A stretch of DNA of 7,668 bases, from assembly GCF_946481715.1 (NCBI RefSeq), contig NZ_CAMLOV010000226.1, positions 1 to 7,668 on the forward strand, in the 5' to 3' direction. The DNA is from an uncultured Mucilaginibacter sp. (GTDB lineage Bacteria > Bacteroidota > Bacteroidia > Sphingobacteriales > Sphingobacteriaceae). Below, piece by piece: positions 1 to 6,838 of this stretch. The translations under genes and the position numbers were made by a program. A model generated the notes under the pieces. The model made no database searches. It was not told the origin of the DNA and saw nothing but the letters and a program-made list of their open reading frames with translations. Numbering within the stretch: position 1 is the stretch's first letter; every line of letters starts with the position of its first letter.

Positions 1-1
1 A

Positions 2-1540
2 GCGCTTGCCGCGCATTTTGCCTGGGCGTACTGGTATGTAATTGTTATATTTTTTATGTGTTGTGTATTGTGGGTGTGGCTGTACGCCAGGGTAAAAGTA
101 AAAGCTGTTGCTGTAAAACCTGGCCTGGTTTACTTCGCTTCGTCGATAGCAATGCTGCTTATTGCCGTTGCGCTGGCGATAGGGGGCATCCGGGGCGATT
201 TTAAGCACAGCACACGCCCCATAAACATGGTTGATGCCTATAAACATGTTACCGTACCCAACCAGGGCGATGTGGTACTTAATACGCCTTTTGCTATCTT
301 CCGTACACTCTCCAGCAATAATTTCAAGCTGCAGCATTTTACCAATGAAGCCTATATTGATGCTAATATAAAACCCATTAAGCAATACGCCGGACACCCT
401 GCAGGCAAACCCAATGTAGTAATTATTATATTGGAAAGCATGGCGCGGGAGTATTGGGGCAGCATGAACCGGGGTACAAACATACCGGGTTTCAAATCGT
501 ACACACCGTTTTTAGATTCGCTGAGTGCTAATAGCTTAATTTTTACAAACGCCTATGCCAACGGCAGGCAATCCATACATGGCATGTCATCGGTGCTGGC
601 GGGGATACCATCTTTTCAAACAGCCTTTACCTCGTCGCCTTACGCCAAACAAAAAATAGCATCCATCGTATCCATCTGCGACACCATGGAGTACCAAACC
701 TCTTTTTTCCACGGCGCGGCAAATGGCTCGATGGGTTTCCAGGGGTTTGGGAGTATCCTCGGCTTTCAAAACTACTACGGCCGTACCGAATACAATAACG
801 ACAAAGATTTCGATGGCATTTGGGGGATATGGGACGAACAGTTCTTTCAGTTTATGGGCAAAACCCTTGGCACGCAAAAACAACCCTTTATGGCTACGCT
901 GTTTACGCTCTCCTCGCATGATCCGTACCAACTGCCCGAAAAATATAAAGCCAGGTTTACCGGTGGCCCGTTGCCTATTCATAAAACGGTACAATACTCT
1001 GATAACGCGCTGCGCCTTTTTTTTAATTACGCCAAAACGCAACCCTGGTTTGCCAACACTATTTTTGTAATAACTGCCGACCATACCAACCAAACTTATT
1101 ACCCCGAATATAGTAAGGCGATAAACCGCTTTGCTGTGCCCATTTTGTTCTACAGCGCAAACCCTGCGTACGCACTAAAAGGCACTCGGGCCGATCTCGC
1201 CTCGCAAATGGATATATACCCCTCGGTGGCCGATTTGATAGGTTACAACAAGCCATTCCGCAGTTGGGGGCGCAGCCTGATCAGTAACCTTCCGGATGAA
1301 ACGCCGCGGGTAATAAATTCCACCGGTAACATTTACCAGTTTATGGAGGGCAACTACACCTACCTGTTCGATGGGAAAAACATCACCGGTATATTTGCTG
1401 CTGCGGATAAAGGCCTGGAGAAAAACCTGGTGACTAGCAAGCTAAATCCGGAGATGCAAAAAGGCATGGAGGATTGCAAGGCCCTTATACAAGATTATGC
1501 CGATAGGGTGGTGAACAAGAAGTTGAATAGCTCGCGTTAG
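2..1540 (+). CDS. LTA synthase / sulfatase-type membrane phosphotransferase, 5'-truncated
   Basis: This is a member of the alkaline-phosphatase/sulfatase superfamily, of the membrane-anchored LtaS/MdoB-like type. Such proteins move phosphoglycerol or similar head groups on the periplasmic side. The frame is open to the window edge, so the ATG at 56 is probably internal and the gene starts upstream. Counting from that ATG, two hydrophobic stretches remain (before residue 12 and about 23-45), followed by an exported catalytic domain. Visible active-site elements are the metal-binding Glu in VVIIILES (E127), a candidate nucleophile Ser in NGRQSIHG (S173), FFHG (H219), the DGIWGIWDE block (253-261), SSH (288) and the metal ligands ITADH (D342, H343). 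The visible 512 codons would make a family-typical protein of about 600 residues or more once the missing helices are added. The substrate cannot be read from sequence: Gram-negative Bacteroidota lack classical LTA, so modification of a lipid or glycan is inference. No clear terminator follows. Confidence 0.88.
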   Translation, partial: ALAAHFAWAYWYVIVIFFMCCVLWVWLYARVKVKAVAVKPGLVYFASSIAMLLIAVALAIGGIRGDFKHSTRPINMVDAYKHVTVPNQGDVVLNTPFAIFRTLSSNNFKLQHFTNEAYIDANIKPIKQYAGHPAGKPNVVIIILESMAREYWGSMNRGTNIPGFKSYTPFLDSLSANSLIFTNAYANGRQSIHGMSSVLAGIPSFQTAFTSSPYAKQKIASIVSICDTMEYQTSFFHGAANGSMGFQGFGSILGFQNYYGRTEYNNDKDFDGIWGIWDEQFFQFMGKTLGTQKQPFMATLFTLSSHDPYQLPEKYKARFTGGPLPIHKTVQYSDNALRLFFNYAKTQPWFANTIFVITADHTNQTYYPEYSKAINRFAVPILFYSANPAYALKGTRADLASQMDIYPSVADLIGYNKPFRSWGRSLISNLPDETPRVINSTGNIYQFMEGNYTYLFDGKNITGIFAAADKGLEKNLVTSKLNPEMQKGMEDCKALIQDYADRVVNKKLNSSR

Positions 1541-1631
1541 ATCCAAAAAATGAAATATTGGCCATGGCGCCCATCATTTTTAAATCAATTACTTGATACA
1601 ATTGTTACTATAAATCACACCTAATATTATT

Positions 1632-2132
1632 ATGGAAAACGAAAAACAAGCACCAAAAACTTTAGGAGCCGATCAGGGAGATACGGTTTCGATGATGGGC
1701 GGCAATTACCGCATACTGGTGTCGGGCAAAGAAACCGGCGGCGCTTTTGCCACTATCGATATGCTGGTGCCACCAGGTGGCGGGCCAGGCCCGCATGCGC
1801 ATGCCCAATTCGAAGAATCGTTTTACATTGTTGATGGCGAAGTTGAAGTAAAATCTGAAGCGGGGACCTATACAGCAACAAAAGGTGCGTTTATAAGCAT
1901 CCCAAAAGGCGGCATTGTGCATGGTTTTAAAAATAAAAGCGATAAAATGGCGCAGCTGCTATGCACGGTTGTACCGGCAGGGTTGGAAGAGATGTTTTTA
2001 GAAATGGGTACGCCTGTGGCGGCCGGGCAATTTCTCCCTCCGCCGGCCATGGACGCAGATACCGCTAAAAAAATGGCAGCTATTGCAGAGAAGCACGGGC
2101 AAAAGCTTTACCCGCCCGATTATTTGGGATAA
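1632..2132 (+). CDS. Single-domain cupin protein (quercetin-dioxygenase-like fold)
   Basis: This is a 166-residue soluble protein with one cupin beta-barrel. Motif 1 is clear: a Gly/Pro-rich turn (VPPGGGPGP), then H55-x-H57-x4-E62-x6-G69, which supplies three of the usual metal ligands. Motif 2 is GAFISIPKGGIVHGFKN (85-101) with H97 as fourth ligand; it has one more residue between Pro and His than the textbook pattern. A metal-dependent oxygenase, isomerase or small-molecule binding role is possible, but the family is too diverse to assign a reaction. The C-terminal tail (about 125-166) is Pro/Ala/Lys rich and lies outside the barrel. The ATG at 1632 has no Shine-Dalgarno, as is usual in this phylum. 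The gene lies 91 nt after the sulfatase-type gene on the same strand, so co-transcription is possible. It converges on the flavin monooxygenase with an 11-nt gap. Confidence 0.85.
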   Translation: MENEKQAPKTLGADQGDTVSMMGGNYRILVSGKETGGAFATIDMLVPPGGGPGPHAHAQFEESFYIVDGEVEVKSEAGTYTATKGAFISIPKGGIVHGFKNKSDKMAQLLCTVVPAGLEEMFLEMGTPVAAGQFLPPPAMDADTAKKMAAIAEKHGQKLYPPDYLG

Positions 2133-2143
2133 GCAACCGCCTG

Positions 2144-3148
2144 TTACCCTTTCATCACGTCGGCAAATATTTCATACGAATGCAGCCTTGCCTCGTGGTT
2201 GAAGATATGAGAGGTTACCATCACTTCGTCAACATTTGTTTGTGCAATGAATGCTTGCATCTTGTCCTTCACCGTTTCGGGGCCGCCGAATATGGCGTAA
2301 GCAAGCATTTGTTCCACCGCTTCCTGCTCAAAATAGTTCCATGCACCATCCATGGTATCAATAGGCGGGGGCAGCAGCTCGCGTTTGCCGGTTACTACGC
2401 CTTTTATAAATTGCTGTACCGATGTTGCCAAACGGTTGGCCTCGCTATCCGTATCGGCAGCAACAACGTTAATACAGCTCAATACATACGGTTTATCCAA
2501 AAACGCCGATGGTTTAAAGTTTTGGCGGTATAGCTCAATAGCTTCTAAAAAGTAAGTGGGGGCAAAGTGGCTGGCAAAGGCGTAGGGTAGGCCTTTTGCG
2601 GCAGCTAACCGTGCGCTATCCGTGCTGGACCCTAATATCCATATGGGTATATCCAGGCCTTCGCCGGGTATGGCGCGTACTTTGCTATTTGCATTATCTG
2701 CAGAAAAGTACGTTTGCAAGCGCTCCACATCCCGCGGGAAGTTAAATGCCGCATTCATGTTTTCGCCGCGGATAGCCAGGGCAGTAACCTGGTCGGTGCC
2801 GGGGGCACGACCAAGCCCAAGGTCAATTCTGCCTGGGTATAAAGAGGCCAGTGTACCAAATTGCTCGGCAACCACCAGCGGCGCATGATTGGGCAGCATC
2901 ACCCCGCCCGAGCCAACCCGGATGGTTTTTGTGCCGCCTGCTATGTATCCGATTAGTATGGTAGGAGCGGAGCTGCCTACGTTCATCATATTATGATGCT
3001 CGGCAAACCAATAACGGGTGTAGCCCAATTCTTCGGCATGCCGGGCAAGCGCAAGGCTTTTAGGAAAAGTGTCCGCAGGTGTTTGCCCTTGTACTACTGT
3101 TGCAAGGTCGAGTACGGAATAAGGTATATTATTTAGTGTAGATGGCAT
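2144..3148 (-). CDS. LLM-class flavin-dependent oxidoreductase (MsnO8-like luciferase-like monooxygenase)
   Basis: This is a 334-residue bacterial-luciferase-fold (TIM-barrel) protein, expected to use reduced FMN (or F420-like flavin) and O2 to oxidise an unknown small substrate in the cytoplasm. Diagnostic stretches, numbered from the chosen Met, are IPYSVLDLATVVQG (8-21), LGYTRYWFAEHHNM (41-54), VGSGGVMLPNHAPLVVAEQF (78-97), YPGRIDLGLGRAPGTD (104-119) and IPIWILGSS near the middle. This block set is typical of the MsnO8/YhbW-like subgroup. The frame extends upstream to an ATG at 3196. I chose the ATG at 3148 because family members begin just before IPYSVLDL and because a good Bacteroidota promoter sits at 3169-3196, which would leave the longer start untranscribed. 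The gene is divergent from the sigma-factor gene and convergent with the cupin. The physiological substrate is unknown. Confidence 0.9.
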   Translation of the reverse strand: MPSTLNNIPYSVLDLATVVQGQTPADTFPKSLALARHAEELGYTRYWFAEHHNMMNVGSSAPTILIGYIAGGTKTIRVGSGGVMLPNHAPLVVAEQFGTLASLYPGRIDLGLGRAPGTDQVTALAIRGENMNAAFNFPRDVERLQTYFSADNANSKVRAIPGEGLDIPIWILGSSTDSARLAAAKGLPYAFASHFAPTYFLEAIELYRQNFKPSAFLDKPYVLSCINVVAADTDSEANRLATSVQQFIKGVVTGKRELLPPPIDTMDGAWNYFEQEAVEQMLAYAIFGGPETVKDKMQAFIAQTNVDEVMVTSHIFNHEARLHSYEIFADVMKG

Positions 3149-3168
3149 TATTTTTAATATTATCAAAT

Positions 3169-3196
3169 CAAAATTACATGTTACGGGTTGTACCAA
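3169..3196 (-). promoter_or_regulatory. Bacteroidota-type promoter of the flavin monooxygenase gene
   Basis: On the minus strand the sequence reads TTG (3196-3194), 17 nt, then TAATTTTG (3176-3169). This is an exact match to the Bacteroidota housekeeping consensus TTG-N17-23-TAnnTTTG. The expected transcription start lies about 15 nt before the ATG at 3148, so the leader would be short. The -33 element coincides with the longer alternative start codon at 3196, which argues against that start. This is a motif match only. Confidence 0.6.
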
Positions 3197-3223
3197 TTGT
3201 CATGAAGTTATAAATGACTTTAC

Positions 3224-3299
3224 ATACACAAAGTTTATAACACAGTGTGCGTAAATTATAAGTGTTTGTTTTACACTGTAACTACAAATCTTTGTGTAT
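3224..3299. repeat. Nested inverted repeat in the divergent promoter region
   Basis: A perfect 10-bp inverted repeat has its left arm ATACACAAAG at 3224-3233 and its right arm CTTTGTGTAT at 3290-3299. Nested inside is a perfect 7-bp pair, ACAGTGT at 3242-3248 and ACACTGT at 3273-3279. The right outer arm overlaps the proposed -7 element of the sigma-factor promoter. It could be a paired operator for a dimeric regulator or a DNA secondary structure; no binding protein is suggested by the neighbours. The matches are direct observation, the role is inference. Confidence 0.5.
3265..3294 (+). promoter_or_regulatory. Possible promoter of the sigma-factor gene
   Basis: TTTG at 3265-3268 is followed after 18 nt by AATCTTTG at 3287-3294, which is 7 of 8 to the Bacteroidota -7 box TAnnTTTG with allowed spacing. 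A second near-match, TATCTTCG at 3297-3304, lacks a well-spaced upstream TTG. Transcription from here would give a leader of roughly 200 nt before the ATG at 3503. Confidence 0.4.
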
Positions 3300-3502
3300 C
3301 TTCGCAGATTGATTTGGAGCAACGAAATACAAACACTTCTTGATTTAGGTTTATACAGTAAACATTACAAACATTTGCTCTTTTCGTTTATAAGCAATAC
3401 TTATCTCCGAATCGTACCAATACATTATTATTCTGATCACATTTCTTTTTTTACCCGCCAATACAGCTTTAATATTGGCTTAACAGTTGAACATTTTTTT
3501 AT
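3300..3502 (+). other. Long 5' leader of the sigma-factor gene with a hairpin at 3457-3479
   Basis: This 203-nt AT-rich stretch lies between the likely promoter and the sigma-factor start. It contains a perfect 7-bp stem, GCCAATA (3457-3463) with TATTGGC (3473-3479), around a 9-nt loop. The hairpin ends 23 nt before the start codon, and a T-rich run follows just upstream of the ATG. An open frame crosses the region from a GTG at 3294 and overlaps the ATG by ATGA. It has no ATG, its putative start lies inside the -7 element, and its Phe/Tyr/Ile/His-rich product looks like translated non-coding DNA. I recognise no known riboswitch. Confidence 0.4.
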
Positions 3503-4360
3503 ATGAGACAGCTTAAGATATCACAATCCATTACCAACCGCGAATCGCAATCTCTGGATAAGTATTTAACCGAGATAGGCAAGGTAGACCTTATTACTGC
3601 ACAGGAAGAGGTTATACTTGCGCAAAAGATACGCGAGGGCGACCAGGCAGCATTAGAACGTTTAACAAAAACGAACCTGCGCTTTGTGGTATCGGTTGCG
3701 AAACAATATCAAAACCAGGGCCTTACACTGGGCGACCTGATAAACGAAGGCAACTTAGGTTTAATAAAAGCTGCAAAACGTTTTGATGAAACCAAAGGCT
3801 TTAAATTTATTTCGTACGCTGTATGGTGGATCCGCCAGTCGATTTTATCGGCCGTTGCAGAGCAAAGCCGTATTGTGCGCTTACCTTTGAACCAGATAGG
3901 TTCGTTAAGCAAAATAAACCGCTCCGCATCAAAACTGGAGCAGACTTTAGAGCGCCAGCCAACTCCTGAGGAATTGGCTGATGATTTGGAAACCACCACC
4001 GAGCGTATATCCGATTCGTTATCAAACTCGGGCCGCCAGGTTTCTATGGATGCACCTTTCATCACCGGCGAAGAAAATACCTTGTTGGATGTTTTGCAAA
4101 GCACCGATGCCGGTACCGATAGCGAACTGATGACAGATTCGCTTACGCAGGAAATAAAACGCTCGCTGAATATTTTAGCGGAGCGCGACAGGCAGGTTAT
4201 TGTATTGTTTTTTGGCCTGAACAACAATGCAGCGCATTCACTGGAAGAAATTGGTGAAAAATACAATTTAACCCGCGAGCGTGTACGCCAAATAAAAGAC
4301 AAAGCTTTGATGCGCTTAAGGCAAAATTCAAAAGCAAATTTATTGCAATCGTACTTGTAA
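3503..4360 (+). CDS. rpoD: RpoD/SigA-type sigma-70 factor (primary or primary-like)
   Basis: This is a 285-residue group 1/2 sigma factor that directs RNA polymerase to promoters. The short form without a long region 1.1 is normal for Bacteroidota. Domains: region 1.2 about 16-48 ([16 protein letters not shown]); region 2 about 54-122, including [37 protein letters not shown] and the -10 recognition and melting segment [15 protein letters not shown] (100-114); region 3 about 130-205 ([29 protein letters not shown]); region 4 with the -35-reading helix-turn-helix [20 protein letters not shown] (246-265). The ATG at 3503 gives the phylum-typical N-terminus. Some positions differ from the usual Bacteroidota RpoD as I remember it: SILSAVAEQ where SILQALAEQ is typical, [12 protein letters not shown], an insertion-like NNNAAH before SLEEIG, and a C-terminus lacking the final Gly. 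It may therefore be a second RpoD paralogue rather than the sole housekeeping sigma, so the symbol is at family level. An intrinsic terminator follows. Confidence 0.93.
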   Translation: MRQLKISQSITNRESQSLDKYLTEIGKVDLITAQEEVILAQKIREGDQAALERLTKTNLRFVVSVAKQYQNQGLTLGDLINEGNLGLIKAAKRFDETKGFKFISYAVWWIRQSILSAVAEQSRIVRLPLNQIGSLSKINRSASKLEQTLERQPTPEELADDLETTTERISDSLSNSGRQVSMDAPFITGEENTLLDVLQSTDAGTDSELMTDSLTQEIKRSLNILAERDRQVIVLFFGLNNNAAHSLEEIGEKYNLTRERVRQIKDKALMRLRQNSKANLLQSYL

Positions 4361-4382
4361 GTACTATTACACACTATTGGAG

Positions 4383-4420
4383 AGCCCCGGTTTATTTAAG
4401 CCGGGGCTTTCTGTTTTATT
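4383..4420 (+). terminator. Intrinsic terminator of the sigma-factor gene
   Basis: AGCCCCGGTTT (4383-4393) pairs with AAGCCGGGGCT (4398-4408) to form an 11-bp stem with one G-U pair and a 4-nt ATTT loop. It is followed by the T-rich tail TTCTGTTTTATT. It starts 22 nt after the stop codon and separates the sigma gene from the CBS gene. Confidence 0.88.
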
Positions 4421-4525
4421 GGGCTGGGCGTTTACATCGTTTTATTATTTTGCTAAAATGATGGAAACCTATTGTTTTTAAAATACTTATTCGTAAATTC
4501 AAAAACCCAATTAAACCTCTTATTT

Positions 4526-4960
4526 ATGAAAAGCGTAAAACACATCCTGGCCCGCAAGGGGAGTGCCGTTATTGCTGTGCCATCCGATACCACTGTATTA
4601 AACGTGCTTAAGCTAATGGCCGAAAAAAACATAGGTTCTGTAGTGGTTACCAACAATGGCCAATACATAGGGCTGGTAACCGAGCGCGATTATGCCCGTA
4701 AAATTATTTTGATGGGTAAACACTCCGACGACACTACCGCCGGTGATATCATTAGTACCGATTTGCCACGCATCACCCCAAGATCGTCTGTAGAAAGCTG
4801 TATGATACTGATGAGCGAAAACAATATCCGCTACCTGCCGGTTTTTGATGATGACGATGAGCTTTGCGGTATTATTTCTATTAACGATGTGGTTTACGAA
4901 ACCATCCACTCCCAAAAAGAAACTATCGAGCAATTACACAGTTATATACAATCTACGTAG
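4526..4960 (+). CDS. Tandem CBS-domain protein
   Basis: This is a 144-residue cytoplasmic protein made almost only of a Bateman module. CBS 1 spans about 8-62 and ends in GLVTERDYARK; CBS 2 spans about 76-130 and ends in GIISINDVV. Both repeats keep the [ST]-x-x-D ribose-contact motif, T52-E-R-D55 and S118-I-N-D121, so binding of an adenine nucleotide or SAM-type ligand is plausible. There is no attached enzyme domain, so it would act as a stand-alone sensor on an unknown partner. The frame can be extended to a TTG at 4472. I chose the ATG at 4526 because the upstream residues are Leu/Asn/Lys-rich translation of an AT-rich spacer and MKSVKHIL is a typical family start. A weak promoter candidate is TTG (4419-4421) with TTATTTTG (4445-4452), spacer 23. 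The gene follows a terminator, so it is probably monocistronic, and it converges on the kinase with a 24-nt gap. Confidence 0.88.
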   Translation: MKSVKHILARKGSAVIAVPSDTTVLNVLKLMAEKNIGSVVVTNNGQYIGLVTERDYARKIILMGKHSDDTTAGDIISTDLPRITPRSSVESCMILMSENNIRYLPVFDDDDELCGIISINDVVYETIHSQKETIEQLHSYIQST

Positions 4961-4984
4961 GCCGGCTCTAACTAAAACAAGCTG

Positions 4985-6838
4985 CTATTGAGGAAACTCT
5001 AATACAAATTCAGTGCCTTGGTTTAGGGCACTGTTTATACCTATGGAACCACCCAGGCTTTCAACCTGGGCTTTCACCATAAATAAGCCCATGCCTTTGC
5101 CCTCAACACTTGTATCAAACCGTTTGTAAAGCCCAAATATTTCGTTGCCATGCTTAGAGGTATCAATGCCGCGCCCGTTATCGCAGTATTTAATAACAAT
5201 ACGTCCGTTGGTTGCGCCCGTGCTTATTTTTATTATCGGCGCTACAGCTGGCTTGCGGTATTTTACGCTGTTTAATATCAGGTTATAAAAAATACTGTGG
5301 ATAAAGCTCTTTAACGAATTCATTTCTTCCACTTCAAAATCCGTTTGGATAGTTACCTTTTCCTTATCAATTAAATGCCATATGCTAAATTTAATATCAT
5401 CTACCAACTGAGGCAGGATAATGGCCTCAATATTTTCGTTTGCCATTTGGCCTATCTGTAAAACATGGTTAAGATCGGATATAATATCATCAAGCTTTGT
5501 AGCAGAATAGCTTATGCTGTTGGTTACCCGGGCAATATCTTCGTCGTCTGCGCCAAAGCCGGGCAGTAACGACGATAGCCCGATGATATTGGCTACTGGA
5601 GCCCTTAAATTATGCGATATAATGTAAGTAAACTGCTCCATCGCCTTATTGCGCTGTAACAGATCGGCGGTTATCTTTTCACGCTCTATTTCACTTAGCT
5701 TTTGCTTGGTGATATCGCGAGAAAAGCAGGAGAGGCCAATAACCTTTTCGGTTTCCCAGATAGGGTTGATGGAATAGCTGAGGTAAACCTTTTCGGGGCC
5801 GAAAGTATACTCGTTTATAAATTGTTGCGTTTCGCCATTTAATGCCTTCGCATATATCGCTTTCCACTTTTCGCCCATCTCGGCATCAAAACCGCTGATA
5901 AGGGCTAATGTGCTCGAACCTGTTACAATATCAAAACCGTAAACATGCTTGATGGTTGTTTTAAATAACTGGTTGTAAGTAATAACTTTCAAGTCGCGGT
6001 CGAGCGAGTAAACCAGGTCTGTGGTGTTTTCTATAATGGCCGATAAGTTGGCTTCGGAGAGTTTTAAGGCATTCTCCTGAACTTTGCGCTCAGTGATATC
6101 GGTAAGCATCGCCAGCGTACCCAAATAAGTGCCGGCGTTATCAAACAGTCCGTTAGTGGCAACAATGCAATAAACTACTTCACCATCCCTTTTTATAAAA
6201 GTAGATTCGTGGGTTTCGGTGATGCCAAGTTTTCGCTGGCGTGTGCGCTCAATGGTACTTATTTGCCCGGGCTCATCTTTAAAATCTAAATTACGTTTAC
6301 CAATAATTTCCTCTGCGGGATAACCCAGCATATCGCAAACTTTTTTATTTACAAAAGTAGTTACAAGGTTCTCGTCTATTATCCAAATACCTTCCTGTGC
6401 AGTTTCTACAATTTGCTTATAGCTTTGTTCGTCGAGGCTGAGTTTGGTTGTTGAGGCAGCTTGATTTAAAGCGGCTACAATGGCACCAGGCAAAGTATCA
6501 ATATGCTCTTTTAAAATATAGTCGAAAGCTCCCAGCTTTATAATTTTAACAATTGAAGAGGTTGAGTAACCTGCGGCTGAGCCAGTAAATACGATAAGGG
6601 GGATATTGGCCCTATATTCGCGAACAATGGCTAAAGCCTCAATAGCACTAAAACCGGTTACAGCGTCGTCGGCAATAATCAGTTGAGGGGCAAACCCGCT
6701 AAGCGCAGCAACATAATCCGGCTTGTTTTTAACAGCATATATGTTGCATAGCACCCCCGTATTTTTAAGCAAATCACCAACCCTTGCTGCGTCGCCGGCA
6801 ATGCATTCCAAGTATAGTATTTTAGTTTTCAATGCCAC
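4985..6838 (-). CDS. Soluble hybrid sensor histidine kinase (REC-PAS-PAS-HisKA-HATPase)
   Basis: This 617-residue kinase has no transmembrane helix. Domains: an N-terminal receiver about 5-125 with phospho-acceptor candidate D57 (QLIIADDAVTGFSAIEAL), T85 (IVFTGS) and K110 (DYILK); PAS 1 about 137-250, ending in a PAC-type TDITERK; PAS 2 about 260-378, ending in SRDITKQK; HisKA about 395-460 with H409 in SHNLRAPVANI; HATPase about 508-617 with N519/N523 (FYNLILNSVKY), G1 box YCDNGRGID (551-559), F box IFGLYKRF (567-574) and G2 box GKGMGL (580-585). All kinase boxes are present, so it should autophosphorylate. The receiver keeps only E11 of the usual acidic pair (E11-C12), so its phosphorylation is uncertain. 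The start must be GTG at 6838 or TTG at 6832: an in-frame TAA lies at 6844-6842 and the first internal Met is residue 170. The signal, and any output regulator, are not visible in the window. No convincing promoter was found. Confidence 0.92.
   Translation of the reverse strand: MALKTKILYLECIAGDAARVGDLLKNTGVLCNIYAVKNKPDYVAALSGFAPQLIIADDAVTGFSAIEALAIVREYRANIPLIVFTGSAAGYSTSSIVKIIKLGAFDYILKEHIDTLPGAIVAALNQAASTTKLSLDEQSYKQIVETAQEGIWIIDENLVTTFVNKKVCDMLGYPAEEIIGKRNLDFKDEPGQISTIERTRQRKLGITETHESTFIKRDGEVVYCIVATNGLFDNAGTYLGTLAMLTDITERKVQENALKLSEANLSAIIENTTDLVYSLDRDLKVITYNQLFKTTIKHVYGFDIVTGSSTLALISGFDAEMGEKWKAIYAKALNGETQQFINEYTFGPEKVYLSYSINPIWETEKVIGLSCFSRDITKQKLSEIEREKITADLLQRNKAMEQFTYIISHNLRAPVANIIGLSSLLPGFGADDEDIARVTNSISYSATKLDDIISDLNHVLQIGQMANENIEAIILPQLVDDIKFSIWHLIDKEKVTIQTDFEVEEMNSLKSFIHSIFYNLILNSVKYRKPAVAPIIKISTGATNGRIVIKYCDNGRGIDTSKHGNEIFGLYKRFDTSVEGKGMGLFMVKAQVESLGGSIGINSALNQGTEFVLEFPQ
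5011..5033 (+). terminator. Hairpin inside the kinase 3' end, possible terminator for the CBS transcript
   Basis: A perfect 7-bp stem, CAGTGCC (5011-5017) with GGCACTG (5027-5033), encloses a 9-nt loop. On the plus strand it is followed by TTTAT and lies 51 nt after the CBS stop codon. The 24-nt gap between the two convergent genes has no hairpin of its own. Termination here would make the CBS mRNA antisense to the last codons of the kinase. The stem is short and the T tract poor. Confidence 0.3.

Noticed and set aside
587..1093. 168-codon open frame on the minus strand inside the sulfatase-type gene
   Set aside because: It is antisense to strong catalytic motifs, its product is Arg/Gly/Phe-rich without a recognisable domain, and it has no promoter; it is a shadow frame.
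3149..3196. Longer start (ATG at 3196) for the flavin monooxygenase
   Set aside because: The extra 16 residues are not family-like and lie in the promoter; the ATG at 3148 fits both homology and promoter position.
3294..3506. 70-codon frame that overlaps the sigma-factor start by ATGA
   Set aside because: It starts with GTG inside the proposed -7 element, contains no ATG, and has the composition of translated AT-rich leader. The ATGA overlap alone is not enough.
3709..4374. 221-codon open frame antisense to the sigma-factor gene
   Set aside because: The plus-strand protein is an unmistakable sigma factor; the antisense product is Ser/Cys/Arg-rich with no domain, a codon-bias artefact.
4472..4525. 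TTG start extending the CBS protein by 18 residues
   Set aside because: The extension is translated AT-rich spacer, and the ATG at 4526 gives the usual N-terminus.
4526..6838. CBS protein and kinase as one signalling system
   Set aside because: The genes are convergent and separately transcribed, and adjacency alone does not show a partnership.
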